A DNA stretch of 64,000 bases, from NCBI GenBank assembly GCA_008933995.1, contig WARS01000013.1, positions 6,486,329 to 6,550,328 of the forward strand, in the 5' to 3' direction. The position numbers were made by a program, and so were the translations under genes. The notes below the pieces were generated by a model. The model worked only from the letters and a program-made list of their open reading frames with translations, was not told the origin of the DNA and did not search any database. Below are positions 37,066 to 51,100 of the stretch, piece after piece. The stretch comes from Datnioides undecimradiatus (Eukaryota; Chordata; Actinopteri; Lobotiformes; Datnioididae). Within the stretch, counting starts at the first letter, position 1. Each line of letters opens with the position of its first letter.

Positions 37066-37109
<44 letters not shown>
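37066..37109. repeat. Second compound (CT)n(AT)n microsatellite
   Basis: About twelve CT units followed by about nine AT units. It has the same architecture and the same AATAT lead-in as the copy 435 bases earlier. Confidence 0.92.
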
Positions 37110-40100
37110 ATTACCCATATTTAAAGTTAAACAATGTTTATCCTACTGGGTTGACGGCATTTTATTGTTTCACTAGAACATGATTGTTTATGGGTTACAA
37201 ATGGAAAATCTGTCAGTTTTGACCAATTAGTAGCCTGGTTACTGAGGTTTAGTCATTAAAAGAATTTAGTCATGTACATTTTATAAATGAAGATTGTATT
37301 TTAATTCTCACCGAGCTTTGGCTGGCTCACAAATTTGCCTGTAATAAAATCAAAAGGATAGGTTAACAAACTGTGACTTACACATTTAACAAAAATGAAG
37401 GGACACCAATGGCACAGTAGCATGAGAGTTGAGCAGGCCTGATTGGTAATGTGTAGGGAGGGGAGCGATGTGCTGGAAGGCAGACTTCTGTTTTTCAATT
37501 TACTTCCTGCATATAGATATATTTAAACCGAATACTGTGCAGTGTAAATTCTTTCTGGTGGTGTATCTTTGTGTGTGCTTTTGTGTATGTGTGTATGGCC
37601 TGTTTAAGCAGCCTGCATTTGTTTGCTGGCTGTGTCTGGGGCCCAAGGTGGAGCTCTTTCTGTCAGATGAGTGAAGCTCTGCAGAGGCAGCCACTGGGAG
37701 TTCTGTTTCATCTCCTCTCATACTGCTCTGGAGCAGACATGCAAATCCGCTGTAATGAGCGCAGCCTGTGTGGTGGTGGTAACGGTAGTTTTGGAGGGAG
37801 GGGGGTAACTCAGGAATTTAAAGTGGAGAAAGGAAAGGTGGAGGAAAAAGGTGAGATGCCGACAGCCCTGCCAGATAGCAGAGCACAGGAATTTAAGGGG
37901 TTTAGGAGAGGGTTATGTCAGGGACGTTGGAAGTGACAGGAAGTCTTCCCTCTCATATCAAACATTCATTAGCCCACTGTGGCTGCTTTCTTCCCTTCGC
38001 TGTTGAAACATGGTGGTAAAGATGCAAATGGTGCCACATTAATTAGCCTTATCTTTTACACCAGCAAGATGTGGTGTGTTTAAAAAAAAAAAAAATAAAT
38101 AAATATAATCAGACTTGTGTATGGATTCTGTGCAAAGTGTAGCAACCTAAAATGCTTGTTGTTGATGTAATTCTGAGGTATGTGAATGTCTGGAGACTTC
38201 AGTTTACTACAAAGCGGCAACACGTTAACTCATCACAGCAACAGAAACATTTCAAGTGACAGTATATTGTGATTAGAGCAATCTCAGCAGTAGTATTAAG
38301 ATACAGTTACATTAAAAATCGATTAGTTAAATTGATTAAAAATCCCTCAGACTAAGTTGATTCAGTTTTCCCCCTGTGGATTCTTTTAGCCATAAACTGG
38401 GTAGCGCATGTAATGATTCATGCACGTGCTTAACTACTGTGCTATGAGTGACTGAAATGCAGCAGGAATATTTCACCTGCTATCCACTCTGCAGGCTGTG
38501 AAGTCTGTCATAAACCCCATTAGTCTGTGCTGGGCTGTCCTATCGCTGTGTGAATGTGATTTTATTCACTCATAAAGAATTAAATCCCCAGTCAATGTTG
38601 GGGTGGTTTGGCTTCTGTCTCCATCCAATAATGTAAAGCACTCAAGACTTTTGATGAGCTCTGTGGATCGATAGGAGGTTAACAGCCACTTCACATTAGC
38701 TGAGACCTACAATATGTCACAGGGTCTTTATCTATCTGGGGGGTATCTTAGGAGGGCTTTTTTGGTCTAAATAGACACAGAAACTATAAGCTCCAGGGCC
38801 TAAAAGTCAGGAACTAACTCTGAATCCTTCAGTGCATTTTCCACCACATTTCAAGAGCCATGACGATTAGGCAAATGGACTGATAATGGATTAAAAAGCT
38901 TTGTCTGGGATGACAACAGAGAGTGGTTGTGTTTTTTCCTTGGTAATGCACTGTTGTGTGACATATGTTGGAAAAGGAGATGTGTAGTGGTGGAAAGAAA
39001 AAAACACCAGGAAGGCTCGACATCCATCTCCAAAATACTAGGAAACACTGAAACATTGTCAATTAAAGTTAAGTTTCTCTTTTATTTCTCTGACAAGCTG
39101 TCATTGCTTATTTACTTGTTTGTTTTTTTTTAACTAGTCAGCTACATTGTTTCTTATCAATAACATTAAAGCTTTTTGCATATTTATTCCTAATGTTGAT
39201 GTGAGTTACAGCTAGTGCTTTCTTTGCTGTCTGAATGAGTTTTGTACATAGTTGTAGTTGTCTGAAGCTGGTGTTTGACTATAAAGCACTTTCACAACGG
39301 CAGTCGTCATGTTAATTTTGCATGCAGTTTCTGGACACAGCAGTTTAAAAAAAGGCCTTCAAGATTTCCAGGTGCTTTTATAGTATGTGACAGAGAGCTG
39401 TGATGATTAATCAAGCAGTTACTGCTGCTCTTTGAGATATATGATGGTAAACAAAATAAGTTTGGGGCCTAACAATTACGACATTATATAACATAAAAAA
39501 TTATATGAAGTACTTTCACTATTTGCCTGCGTTCATAGAAACAAATGATTTATCGAGAAAAACTGAGAAAATAATTGCCAGACATAGCTCTACTGCACAC
39601 AGATAAAGGCTGATGAAGTTCTGGACAGACTGGACAATAAAGCGATCAGTGTTGCTCGTGAACCTTCTGTGTGTTTGTGTGTAACTGACTTTATCAATGT
39701 TAAAAATGAGCTATTTCACAAGTTGGGAGTGAGCTGTTGACCCATCATGGCCACTATTATACTAGAGAGCAGAATAAAATGTCAGCTGCCCACACAGTGT
39801 CCTCACCTTCCTCCTCTGAAATTAGAGTTCTCCATTGGAAACACCACAGCCAATTTCACAATAGCGTCTCCTTTTGCTCCTTCCTCCTGTCTGACTACGC
39901 TCTCAGACTATGTGACTGCCTCCTCTTACTGAAGGGAGTAATGATGTTCAGGGACCTCTATATATCGTTTTGCATGTTCTACCATAATGCATTCAATTTG
40001 AATAGTTTGTGATGTGCATTGAGGTGCATTCATGCTCTGGTGGAAAAGCCGTCCGCTGACCAGCAACCTTTTTTAAGAAGCTTCTAATTCCATATTGTCT

Positions 40101-43100
40101 TTTTCACAGTGTTCATGTTTGAGCTTGAATGTATGAATTAAAGTGTATTTAAGCATCACATGGGATTATAAAAAACTATTCCATAGCAATGTTATCTTTT
40201 ACTTTTGTTTTAAAAAAATAACATTTTACATCTCATTTCTTTAACTTCCTAGAAATCTTCTGTACATGTTGTTTAATGATTATATATAAAATTGTTTTTG
40301 AAAATCTAAACAAAATCACGACACAAATCATCAAGCATTTGTATTTTAAGGATGTTGCCATGGACACATATCAAACTCAAATTACTTTTGTTTTTTCCAC
40401 TGGAACAGACTGCAACGTGTTTTGTTAGCTAAATTGTGACTCGTGCCCAAATCATACCAGGAGGCGGTCCACAGATTGCCTAAAAGCCTTTGTTCAGGGA
40501 TACCCGAGGCTGAGTGCTATTTTTACCACCATGTTTGTCTGTCAGGTATGTAGTGAAAGCCAAAAAGTTTTGACTCTAGGCCTAACTCACGTGTCTGCTG
40601 TTTATTACAGTAAATCCTCAGGTTTTGTGATGACCTATTGTAGCTCTAGCAAAGAGGTAACCACACAGTGATGAGTCCATTTTTTTCCCATAAGGTATTT
40701 TGACTGCAGAGCTTAAACCAACAATGACTGCTGCAACGTTCCCCCTTCATCCACACCCAGGTAAATAGCAACATTGTCTCCAGGAAACCAAATTAATTGA
40801 AATGATCTGGAACGGCACAGGGTGTAGAGAACAGGTATAGACACTGACAGCTGTCCGTTCCATGTAAAAACAAATTCCTGCTCTGTCATATGGCACTGCA
40901 GAAGGCCTCACGTTTCATGTTTTACTCTTCTGCTCTTTCCTTAATCAGCAGTAGACGAAAACCAAGCTGCCCCCAAATTACCATGGAAGTCATCTGGAGA
41001 ATGCCCAAGGAATTTATTAGCTTGTATAAACACAGACAACTCCTGGTGACGTAAGACAGCGCTGGTTAAATTCAGCAGCTGAATGGAGAGGTTTCACACT
41101 GTACGCTGCGCAGTTTTTCTGTAGTAAATGTTTATTGCACGTCTCCTCAGACATGAGCTGTATTTTGATCAAGTACATTATTGATCATTTTGGCTATATT
41201 CAACTTGGCTTTGTGTTTTTATGTACATATAAGCTGGTAGGTATGGATGTGGATGTGTATATGTGACCCGCACATTATTGGCTGGACAGAGTGATCGCAG
41301 AAGATGAAGCACCAAGAAAATATGTAACTATTGACCTGTGACCTCTAATCCCTCTAATATGCTCTGTGCTGTGTTGTGCAACGTCCAATGCAGGCTGCAT
41401 TATCACTCAGGGGAAAGGTGCGTAGATTTATGGCAGGTGGCCGCCCCTCAGCAATATCCTCCTGAAAATCTTGATCATTGATTGTTGCTGTGTCTCCTGT
41501 GAAGCTTTTGCATTCGGCAGACTTGTGTAAGTTGTACATTTGTCGCGCACATGTTCACTCATGTAGCCTCCAGTGTGTATGTGTAACATGTTAAAAGCCA
41601 TGCCTCGGTGAGAGTGGGAGAGCATACACGCTGCATGTTTTCAGTGGGCTGTGTTATTATCTGCAGGTACAGTATGACTCTAGCAGCATTTTAAAGAGCC
41701 TGTACGGAGGCGCAGTAAACCAGTGAAATGGGACATGAGGAGTCAAAGAGCAGCGCTTCAACAGCTTAATGATGTAGAGGCATCCAGCTCTGTCAGGCAG
41801 TAAACTCTTTAATATGCTGTTAATTATTTCTGAGAGATTGAATATTGATTAAAAAGCAAAATGGTTTTAATTATAACTCCAGCTCTAGTGCCATCCTAAA
41901 TGAAGATGATTTTAGGCTTTACGTGAGAGGAACATCTAACAAATCTACCAAACCTCAAGCTATTTCAACTCTGTTTGAATTTGGTTTTTACTTTGTACTT
42001 TCTGGGTTTCAAAGTGAGTGCTCTGTCTCAATGATCCTGGTGTTGCAGCTCCTTCTCTCAGCTCTGGCTTCAGAGCTGCCAATGCTGATCCACTGTCTAA
42101 ATTTGAAATTCATGACCTGATTCCTGCTCCGTGTAGCACTCTGAGAACGTGTATTGCCCACCCAGGTAATTCCTTTAAATCACGCATGGGTAATTCTAGC
42201 ATGGTTTCTTTTTTAACATGTCTGTGAACGTGAAAATGAGGCTCATACAAGGCTGTCTCTGAGAGGGATGACGTGGACACGCTTAACCACATACATTATG
42301 TCTGAGTTTAAAAAAAAAAAGAGGAAAAAAATCCTGCCTTTATTTAAGCTGAACAGGCACTGTTTTATCATTTAAGAGAAACTGTAAACTGTATTTATGT
42401 AGACTATTAGAAATGACTTCATCATCAGAGTCCATTGTTTGATATCTACAGGGGTTTTTCATACAAATGAATGACCCAAAGATATTCACGTAACTATCAC
42501 AGCAAAAAGAAATGCAGCTTATTCTCAAATTTGAGAAGCTGGAACCAATTAATGTTGCTAAGAAATAATAGTTTAAAGCAACTGATAATCAAAATAGTTG
42601 ACTGTTAAATTTCGGTCTGACCTAATAAAGTACAAACTGTAGTCCTAGGTGGGCCAGTGCTTTTCTTGCTATGAGTTGTCTATGGACAATGGATTGCTTC
42701 GTATTCCAGGCTGATGGACCCAAGCTCACCTTACCTCAGCGCTCGCCCCAGAGAGTGGTTCAATATCTAAGATCGACATTGAACTGGATCTAGTGAATGC
42801 AGATGAGGATAGGCCCTCAAGATTGCCACCAAAATCATTGGCCTGCCAGTGCCTTAAGTGGTCTATTTGTGATTCAGCAGCAGGATCTTGCTGGCTGCCA
42901 GGCTGGCATGGAGTCAACCTCCCAGGAGGAATGTGTTAATGTGGGCCCCCAGGCCGTGGGACCAGGGTAATTGGGTTCGCATGGTCGGTGTCAGGGCACC
43001 CCTGCCACCTCCAAAACAAAGGCCACCTCCCAGGCAAGCTGTTGGCGTAAGAGACAAACCCCTCCTGATCCCTGCTCTGATTGACTGGAGAGGCTTATTC

Positions 43101-44339
43101 AATTACCAGGATGTTGTATGTGTTTTTTGTATTGACCTGCAGATTGCTCAACAAGCTCAGGGCCTTGTGCTTGTGTGTGCTCCATTCATCTGCCAAAGCC
43201 TCTCTCTGTCCATTCATCAGTGCATACATCCAGTCCACCGAGCCCATGTTAAAGCTATAGTGCATCTCTTTAGCCTCCCCCCTCTGGCAGTCAGAGTTAT
43301 CGCACACACAAATACTGTTGGCGAGCTTATAACGCTATAGACTCTGCGATGCTACTAGTCACTGTAGCGTGCTGCGTAGTGACGTTCAGGGAGACGATCT
43401 TTGCTTGCTGGTGTAGAACGTATATCTACCTGTGTTGTAGCACAAGAGTGTCACACCAGACACCAGATTAAAAATGTGTATAATGTGAAATACATAGATT
43501 AATTTGTTTATATAGCTGTGTTTGGCTTCATTAGCATTGCGTGACCTTGCGTAGCTGGAATGTAACAGAACTTCATTTATTTGTAGGGGTCCAGCACTAT
43601 AGCTTTAAGATAAAAAGAGACAGACTGCTGAGAGCATCCCTCTAATATCTCTAATATGTAACACCACTGCATCTATTCACATTTCCCTCGGTTTGGCTGT
43701 GTCTGCATTCAGGGGTCAAAAGCCCTGTTGCTCGCTTTGTGGCCTCTCCAGACAGCCTGAAGCAACTCAGTTGATCCACAGCCAACTTCCACATCTTTCA
43801 CTACTCTGATCCTCTGTCCCTCTGCTTGGTCTGCCTGCCTGTCTTTCTGTACATCTGCAGCAGCAGCAGCAGCTGGATGCTTTATGTCTTTACACTCACT
43901 TAGAAGACCTCCCTTTTGTTTGGCACTGTCTAATAAGACAAAGGTGTCTCTCTTGTCTTCTTAAGGTTCAGTGGGTTTAAAGGAACTCAGGGTTTAGCTT
44001 TGCTCTGTTGACAACTCTCTCTCCTCAGCGTTTAACTGCCCCACAGCCACAGTTGCGCTCCCGATTGATTGGCAGAATAATTATGGACTTGATTTGTTCA
44101 ACCACAGGCGAAGTGGGATTGAGGGAGTAGGGGAGCAGAAAGAGCATGTATACCATTTTTCTTTTTTAAGAGCGCAGCAGAGAGGTCTGCTTGCCTGCAT
44201 CTTAAAAACCAACTTTAACACAACGTAGCCCACTAATAACACTGACACATAAATTGCACTGTAAAACATAGACACTCTTGCACATTGCGTTAGCAGCGAG
44301 GAGGCCCCAGTTGGCGCCCGGCTCGGCTGTAGGCTGCAA

Positions 44340-44600
44340 TAAGCTGAACAATGTGCTCATCCGCGTGAGCGGTGAAGCGATAATTGACACATCCTAAAAA
44401 TGCAAGTAAGGACTGGGTTATTAATGCTTTCTTCCTGGGGGTGGTTTCAGCTGAACCATTAAGCCTTTAATTGAGAAGGAAGACTGACATTAAAAGCTGT
44501 TGCCTTGGCATTGCCGCTACCTACTTTTTGTTTTTTAATGAAGATGAGGCTTATGGTAGCTCGCTGCATGATTACAGAGCTCACGTACAATCACGATGCT
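44340..44600. other. Candidate conserved non-coding element
   Basis: Non-repetitive, balanced-composition sequence with TTATTAATGC, CCATTAAGCC, TTTAATTGAG and ACATTAAAAG in close succession, followed by GCATGATTACAG. The clustering of ATTA cores in an otherwise complex sequence suggests an enhancer. It rests on composition and motif density only. Confidence 0.2.
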
Positions 44601-47600
44601 CAGTCGCACTACTATTTTAGTTTGAGAGATCTCAAAAATAACTCACAGCAAGTCATTTGCCTCCAGGGCTGGAAAAAGTGAGGAGTCTCCCATTGACTGA
44701 AGGGCAGGTGAGCGGAGTTCCCACCCCTCCCTGTTTATCCCCCTTGCAATCGCTAAGACAACAAGGGCTTCTCCCACGCTGGATATAACACTGTTGATAT
44801 GGAAGGTATGACCCGGGTTTCGGTCGAGAGTAAAGATGCCAAAGGCTTGTTACCAGGTTACATCACTGTTGTTGTTGTTGTGAGTGCATGTGCCAAATCT
44901 TCAGGCATAACAGAGGGAGCACGCTTAGCGATTCCCCTCCCTTTTGCCAAGTTACCATCACACTAGAGGAAGATTCTTGTCATAATAAACTCTCTCTCTC
45001 TTTTTCTCTCTCCGTCCTTCTTTCTCTTCGTGCACACCAATATCTGGGCAGCATTTAACAATCAGTGGTGTAAATATTTATTGTGGTCTGTTTGAATCCT
45101 TGTGACATTGTTTTAATGCAGCATTTATCATGTCTACAGTTCTGAGGTAGCCTATATGGCAGTGCAGCCATCACAGGTCTTAATGGTTGTGTCTGTGCAG
45201 TTGAGCAGGCACATGCTGTTGGAGTGCTACCCGTGATGGATGCATGACTGCAGTAAAAGGGGATTAATCGCGGAAATTGCAGATAAGTGCAGGAGAGCAC
45301 TGGTCTGGTACCGATCAACAGTCTTGTGTCTGCAAGTGGGAGTGAGAATGTGAGCTGAATTGCCTACTCTTTTCTCAGAGAGGAAATGATGACAGTAATG
45401 CAAAGGCATTTGAAGGGAAGTTGTTCTAGGTAGGCACCTAGGTGTTTTTGGTAGAAAATAAAATAGGCTGGCTGTGGTCAAGTGTTATATAATCATATAA
45501 AGGCAATTTTGTCTATTTGTGTGTATGTCATTTTTGACGCTTGAGATGAAACACTAAACTGAAAACTGCATATCACAAGCCACATAAGGCAGTTAGAATA
45601 AAAATATGAATGCTTTCATTAAATTTGATAAAAGCAGCTGTACACGGTGCCACTGCGGTCACGATGTATTCCAAGAAAAAGGGTCTTGCAAACATATTTT
45701 AGGAATGCCTATTGTACTTTCACAAAATAATGATACAATGGTGCTATATAATGACTTAGTAGGTGAAGGCGAATCTAGTCTTGTGTTATGATACCAATAT
45801 AATATCAATATATTGCCCTACCTTACTTACTTACAGTGGCATCAATCTTCTCGTCAGGCTCTCTGAGAGAAAGCAAATAACCAAATTTCTGTAAAAGCTC
45901 AACTGTTCCTTTAGTTTTGCAGGACTTCTGTGCTCTGTTCACATTGAAAAGAGTTAAACTTGCACATTTTAGTCATGTTTAAGCATGTTTCCACTCAAGA
46001 AGAGGGGGAATTATGGCTGAGAGTACAAGTAACCACTAATATCTATTCAGGAGAAAAGCCTTTGTGTTGTTCTCAGTGGTTGCTGTAGTGAGCACAGGCA
46101 CAGCAACAAAAGCCCCTTTTCACAGGTTTTCATGCAGTGTCAGACCTGCGTAAAACGCTGGTCATGAGCAGGATCGTGGAACCATATCAAATAAGCCATG
46201 TTTGTCATTCACACCAATGACAAACATTGATTTTTTTTTTTCACCTTAATACCCATTTCCACACCAAAGTAAGCACTGCATCTGATTTTGTCCTTTCTGC
46301 CTTTGCTGGCAGTTCCTTACACTGCTTTCATCCTTGCATTAGCGGTCCTATGCACACTCGGCTCACAGGTAAACTCATATGTATTTGGTTAGTCAAACAT
46401 GGTACAGTTTAATTTTGTCAGGTTTATTGACCTTACATTATTAAACAGAAATGGCAGATGAAAACATTAAGCGTTCATGCTGTCTGTTTCAAGGCTCCGT
46501 ATACTTGACTAACATTTCCTGTGGGGTGTCTTGTCGTGTTTTTCAATACCGCTTTCTTCTGGAAATGCACTGCAAACTGATTTTTGTTCATGTGCTTTTC
46601 TCTCGACTGAGGACACTTGGACTGTAATTCAAAAAACAAAACCAGCTTTATTTACCTTTTTACCTACTTCCCTTAAGTGTGTCTCCTTTACTTCTGCTTC
46701 AGTCAGTAGTTCCGTTTGTTTTGTAAAATGCCGCGCCTAAACCAGAGAAATTTAAGTGATCCTATTTAAGTACATTGTTTATTTTGTGGGTAGTTTTATC
46801 CTAAGTTTGTCACTTGTCAGTAATCATAGATCTACCAGTTATTGTCGTTTTACAGATTTGAGTCAGTGTTGCAAAAAGAATTAATACCAACTACCCAGTA
46901 TAAGAGGGGGCAGCTGTAAGATGTGACAGTTTCTAATATTTCTAGCGATTTTATCTCTTTGAGGTTTGAAGTAAAACCACATCACAGAGTTGTACCATGC
47001 TTTTATTATAATATAATATTGATTAAGTCAAAATTGGTCACATTTGCAAAGGTGGATTACCTACCTGGTGTCTTTGCAACGGTATTTTCATACTGTACTG
47101 ATAAACACATTCAGCAATTAAGACCCACCCCCTGGAAAATGCTGAGCAGTATTATAAAATGCAATGTTACATCACTTCATTGGGACAGGTCAAATTAGTT
47201 TACACCATAAATCCTGTGCTACGTCCGTGGCACAGGTCAGTTGTTGCAGTTTACTTCAGTGCAGTTTTACCATTTATATCTTTGTTTTGTTCTTTACTTT
47301 GCGCGAAGAGTTCCCACTCTACTAACGGGACCAAGTCAGTGAACATTTTTACAGCAGGAATCAGGAAAAATTCTGTTGCGAAGAAGTGAAAAATTCAGGT
47401 GAAAGTTTCTGATTTATGTTTTTTAAAGGAAATCATTCAACCAAACATTCCTTGCATTAAATCTGTTCTAATAAATGTCAGCTATGTTACGTTTACCATA
47501 AAGCAGCAAACTGTAATCATGCAAATTAAACACATTGGGAGCTTTGCTAGAATCACCTGAGCAGTTTCAGTAAAGCAGATACTTCTGACTTGTCTGAGAT

Positions 47601-48094
47601 CACCCGCACCCTCACAGCCTTTCCCCACAATTTTATTGAAGCAGTCAGGGCAAATTGCATGGGGCACCTCTGTGCTATATTTAGGGATGCTGTTGACTAT
47701 GTTCGGTTAGTGCTGGACAATAGGTTGTTCACAGTTGAATAATAGATGCAATGAAATAATAATTAAAATGTGGAGCGCTGTAATTACTATGAGGTTCTTT
47801 TTGCTGTTGTAAAACCGGTAATGTTCCACCCCTAACTGTAGGCATAGTAAATGATTTACAGTCTTTCAAAATAATGTAGTATTTATGTGGAAGTGGAAAA
47901 TGGATATGGTCTTCAGCCAAAAAGTGACTCATCCAATAATTTACAAAATACTAAGTTACGGATGCTACTTTCTGTTGTATATTTACAGTATATACAGAAT
48001 AACATGCTAGACGTAAAGTTTCACTCATATTGTATCTGTTGTTATATATTTTAAACCTGATATGTTTTCATGTTTGAACCAAGTCAGTCTGCTG

Positions 48095-48148
48095 CACTGA
48101 CGTAACAGTTATAGCCTAATTCATTGGGCTATAACTGTTACGTCAGTG
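48095..48148. repeat. Perfect 22-bp inverted repeat with 10-bp loop
   Basis: The left arm 48095-48116 and right arm 48127-48148 are exact reverse complements (22 of 22), separated by TAATTCATTG. Each arm contains TGACGTAA (or TTACGTCA on the other strand), a CREB/ATF/PAR-bZIP type site. The structure could extrude as a cruciform or fold as an RNA hairpin in the foxj3 pre-mRNA. Confidence 0.9.
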
Positions 48149-51100
48149 TATAAACATTTATTTAACATTAAAGTAAATATACTGTATTGGATTACCACCA
48201 GATGCAGAATATACATAGTAAATATAAATATATGTTGCTTAAAACGTAATTGGAGTCAAAAAAAACTTGAATGGGACGTCTGTAGTTTCAGATGTAGTTC
48301 GGCCACACGATCAGAACTTCACAATAATTAAACATCTGTAGTTACTAAATTGGAATCAAAATGATCTATAATCATTGTATAAAATGTTGAAGACAGTTAA
48401 GTGCCATTCATTGTAGCAAATCATATTTGAAATATTAATTTCATCCTGGGCCATGCATTGTTAGGGGCTTACTAAAATTTTCAAGTGCTTGCTAAGTACA
48501 GACATCAATTTTGCAATAGTGGAGATGGGGAACAACACTGATTTTATGACGCAGTTGCTGACTGGCATCACAGTACGTACTTGCCTAACGTGATGAAGTT
48601 GACGTAATCTGCTATGCTGTGTTGAGTAATCCCTAGTTGTTGCTCAGCTTGTTGCCTCATTGGAGATTCTTGAATAAAAGAGGGCCTGGCACATGTATAA
48701 TAACCGTGCTGTCAGTTTGATTGAGCCACTTCAGACTTAGTAGCTGAGACACAAAACACAATCACTGATTTGCTGTCAGTGCTCTGTTGGCAGCAGGAAC
48801 GTTGATAAGTCCTGTCAAGAACTTGAAAATTAAGATGTTTCAAAAACGCTTTCAATTTCTCATTCAGAACTAAATCTGCCATTAATCCCTCGAGGATAAA
48901 GAAACTTTGAGTGTTGAATAGAGAATGAATTTGACCATCCATTTCTCCTCTCAGCGTTGGAAAATAGTCTCAGTGCTCCATTCTAAAAACAAATTAAAGT
49001 TGAGAGAAAGAGAAAGAAGTTTTCGTTTTTTCCTTTTTCAGCTGTGACAGCGAATGAACCCCATTTTCCTAGAGTCAGATCAAAGCGGCTCTGTGTGTGT
49101 GGGATCGCAGTCTGTTCCCCTGGGCTCGTAATCAGAGTGCCTGAACTCTCAGACCTCTTCGGTGCGCACTCTGTTGTCACTCTCTGCTCTTTGCCGGGCC
49201 TGATGCCAGCATCATGGTGCCCTTCACACCCTCCCCCGACTGCTTCATCTTCCCTGGCTTTTCTTCTCAAATGTCCCGCCTCCACAGTGGTCCTCCTTCT
49301 ATCCCCAGACCCGCTGGTGAACATATTCAGACCGTCCTCCCAGCAGGCTGAGGCTTGTGCCTGCTCTGACCGTCCCACAGCCTGGTGGGGTAATGAAGGC
49401 AGCAGGAGGGCTGCCTTATTGCCTGCCTGTGTTGCGCTTCATCATTCCTGCTACAGCCCAAGGTTCTCTAATTAAGACACTGACTTGGCCCGGCAGATTA
49501 TGTAGCAGCTGGATCATTAGCGAAGAGGGTCAAATGGCATGCGTCTCCGTGTAGCGGGCGGAGCGCTTTTTATCAACTCCTGTCTGTGTCAGCTCACCTC
49601 TGGTGGTCACCAGAAGGTTCTGCCTACTTCTTCCTCTTGGCTACTCTCATTCACACTGAGCACTGGGTCCCAGTATGAATGGGAGGCTGAGACAATATGA
49701 ATGGAAACATTTACATCAGCATCACCAAGAGTGAACTTATACAGGTCATCACATCACTGAAACACCAGGTACACTGAGCTAAATCTAAAGCAATCCAGGA
49801 CAACAGACACTCTCTGCTGAGTGAGTAAGGATTGAAATCCATGGTCATTTTGAAGGTTGTGTATTTGGGGTGGGCTTTCCAATTAATTGAAACATTAAAA
49901 AAAAAGAACAGAGACATCAGAGCTGCTTAGTGTCAAAGGTAATGAGGGAAATGTCTTAAGCAATTAATTGTGCCATCTCCATTGTAAAGCATTATATGTA
50001 AAACTTCTGGGATGAATATCCCATAAAGGGTGTGACTCAGTCCGTATTTGTCAAACTAAACGATGGATGGTCTTAGATTATTATTATTATTTTGTTTGTT
50101 TGTTTGTTTTGTTTGCAAAGCTACTGTATCTCAAGGTTAGAAACAAGCTACAGTAGGTAATGTCTTGTTGTATTCACTGCAGTATAGGTTCAAAGGAGTG
50201 ACTGTAACTGAAAGGGTTTTTTTTGTTTTTTTTAGGAAGTTTCTTTCTGTTGGCTTGCTCAAACTACAATGTGTATTAGTATGTCAGATGTAAAATTATA
50301 CAAACTACTAACTGAACTTATGTGTGATGAGTTTAGCAGTTTTCAGAATGGGAGCGTTAAAGGTTGCAGTTAATTGATGGTATGACATTTGCTTAAAATT
50401 TGTACAGGGGGCCCAATAAGACAGATGGAGCTTGACTGAAATATGCACGCTAATAATGTGTTTAGTCCTTTGGAGTGATGCTGCAGATATGGATAATGTA
50501 TATGAATATTCAAAATCAGATTTGTTTTTTATTTCAATAGAGTGCCATTCAAAGAGGAAAATTACTGTCATTAGAAGCTCGTGAGTCATATTTATTTCAG
50601 TTACAGGGCGGAGATATGTTGTGTATGATTTGTTTGTCTTCGCGGTGGTGAGGAACTGTTCTCCACCATTAGGCTGACTCACCTGTAGGTAGTCAGTCAG
50701 CAAGTCCGCTCATCTATCAGTCTGCTCATGACTGGAAGAGCTTCCTCAAAGCCTTTTGTGTTTCGTTAATCAAGGAAGAATAAAAAAACATGCTTTGAAT
50801 GTTAAAATAACCAGCTTCTTTTCCAAGTGAACAGATTAAAGCGAAACTCTAGCCAAAATGTATCTTTTAAAGAGGCTTGAAAGGTGGCCTTCAAACATTT
50901 GCTGTGTTGTTCTTGTTGAATTGGAAAAGCTGTGGACAGCAAGATTCGAGGCAGTTACAGTAGATTTTTTGGCCAAATAACTTAAAGTTTGGCGTCAATT
51001 TGAGGTGACCAATGATTCTTTGTTCCAGGACGGCTGTATTTCATGCCTAAAGGGGAAATGCTTTTGATACGGAAAGGATATATTTTAGATGGAGTATCAC

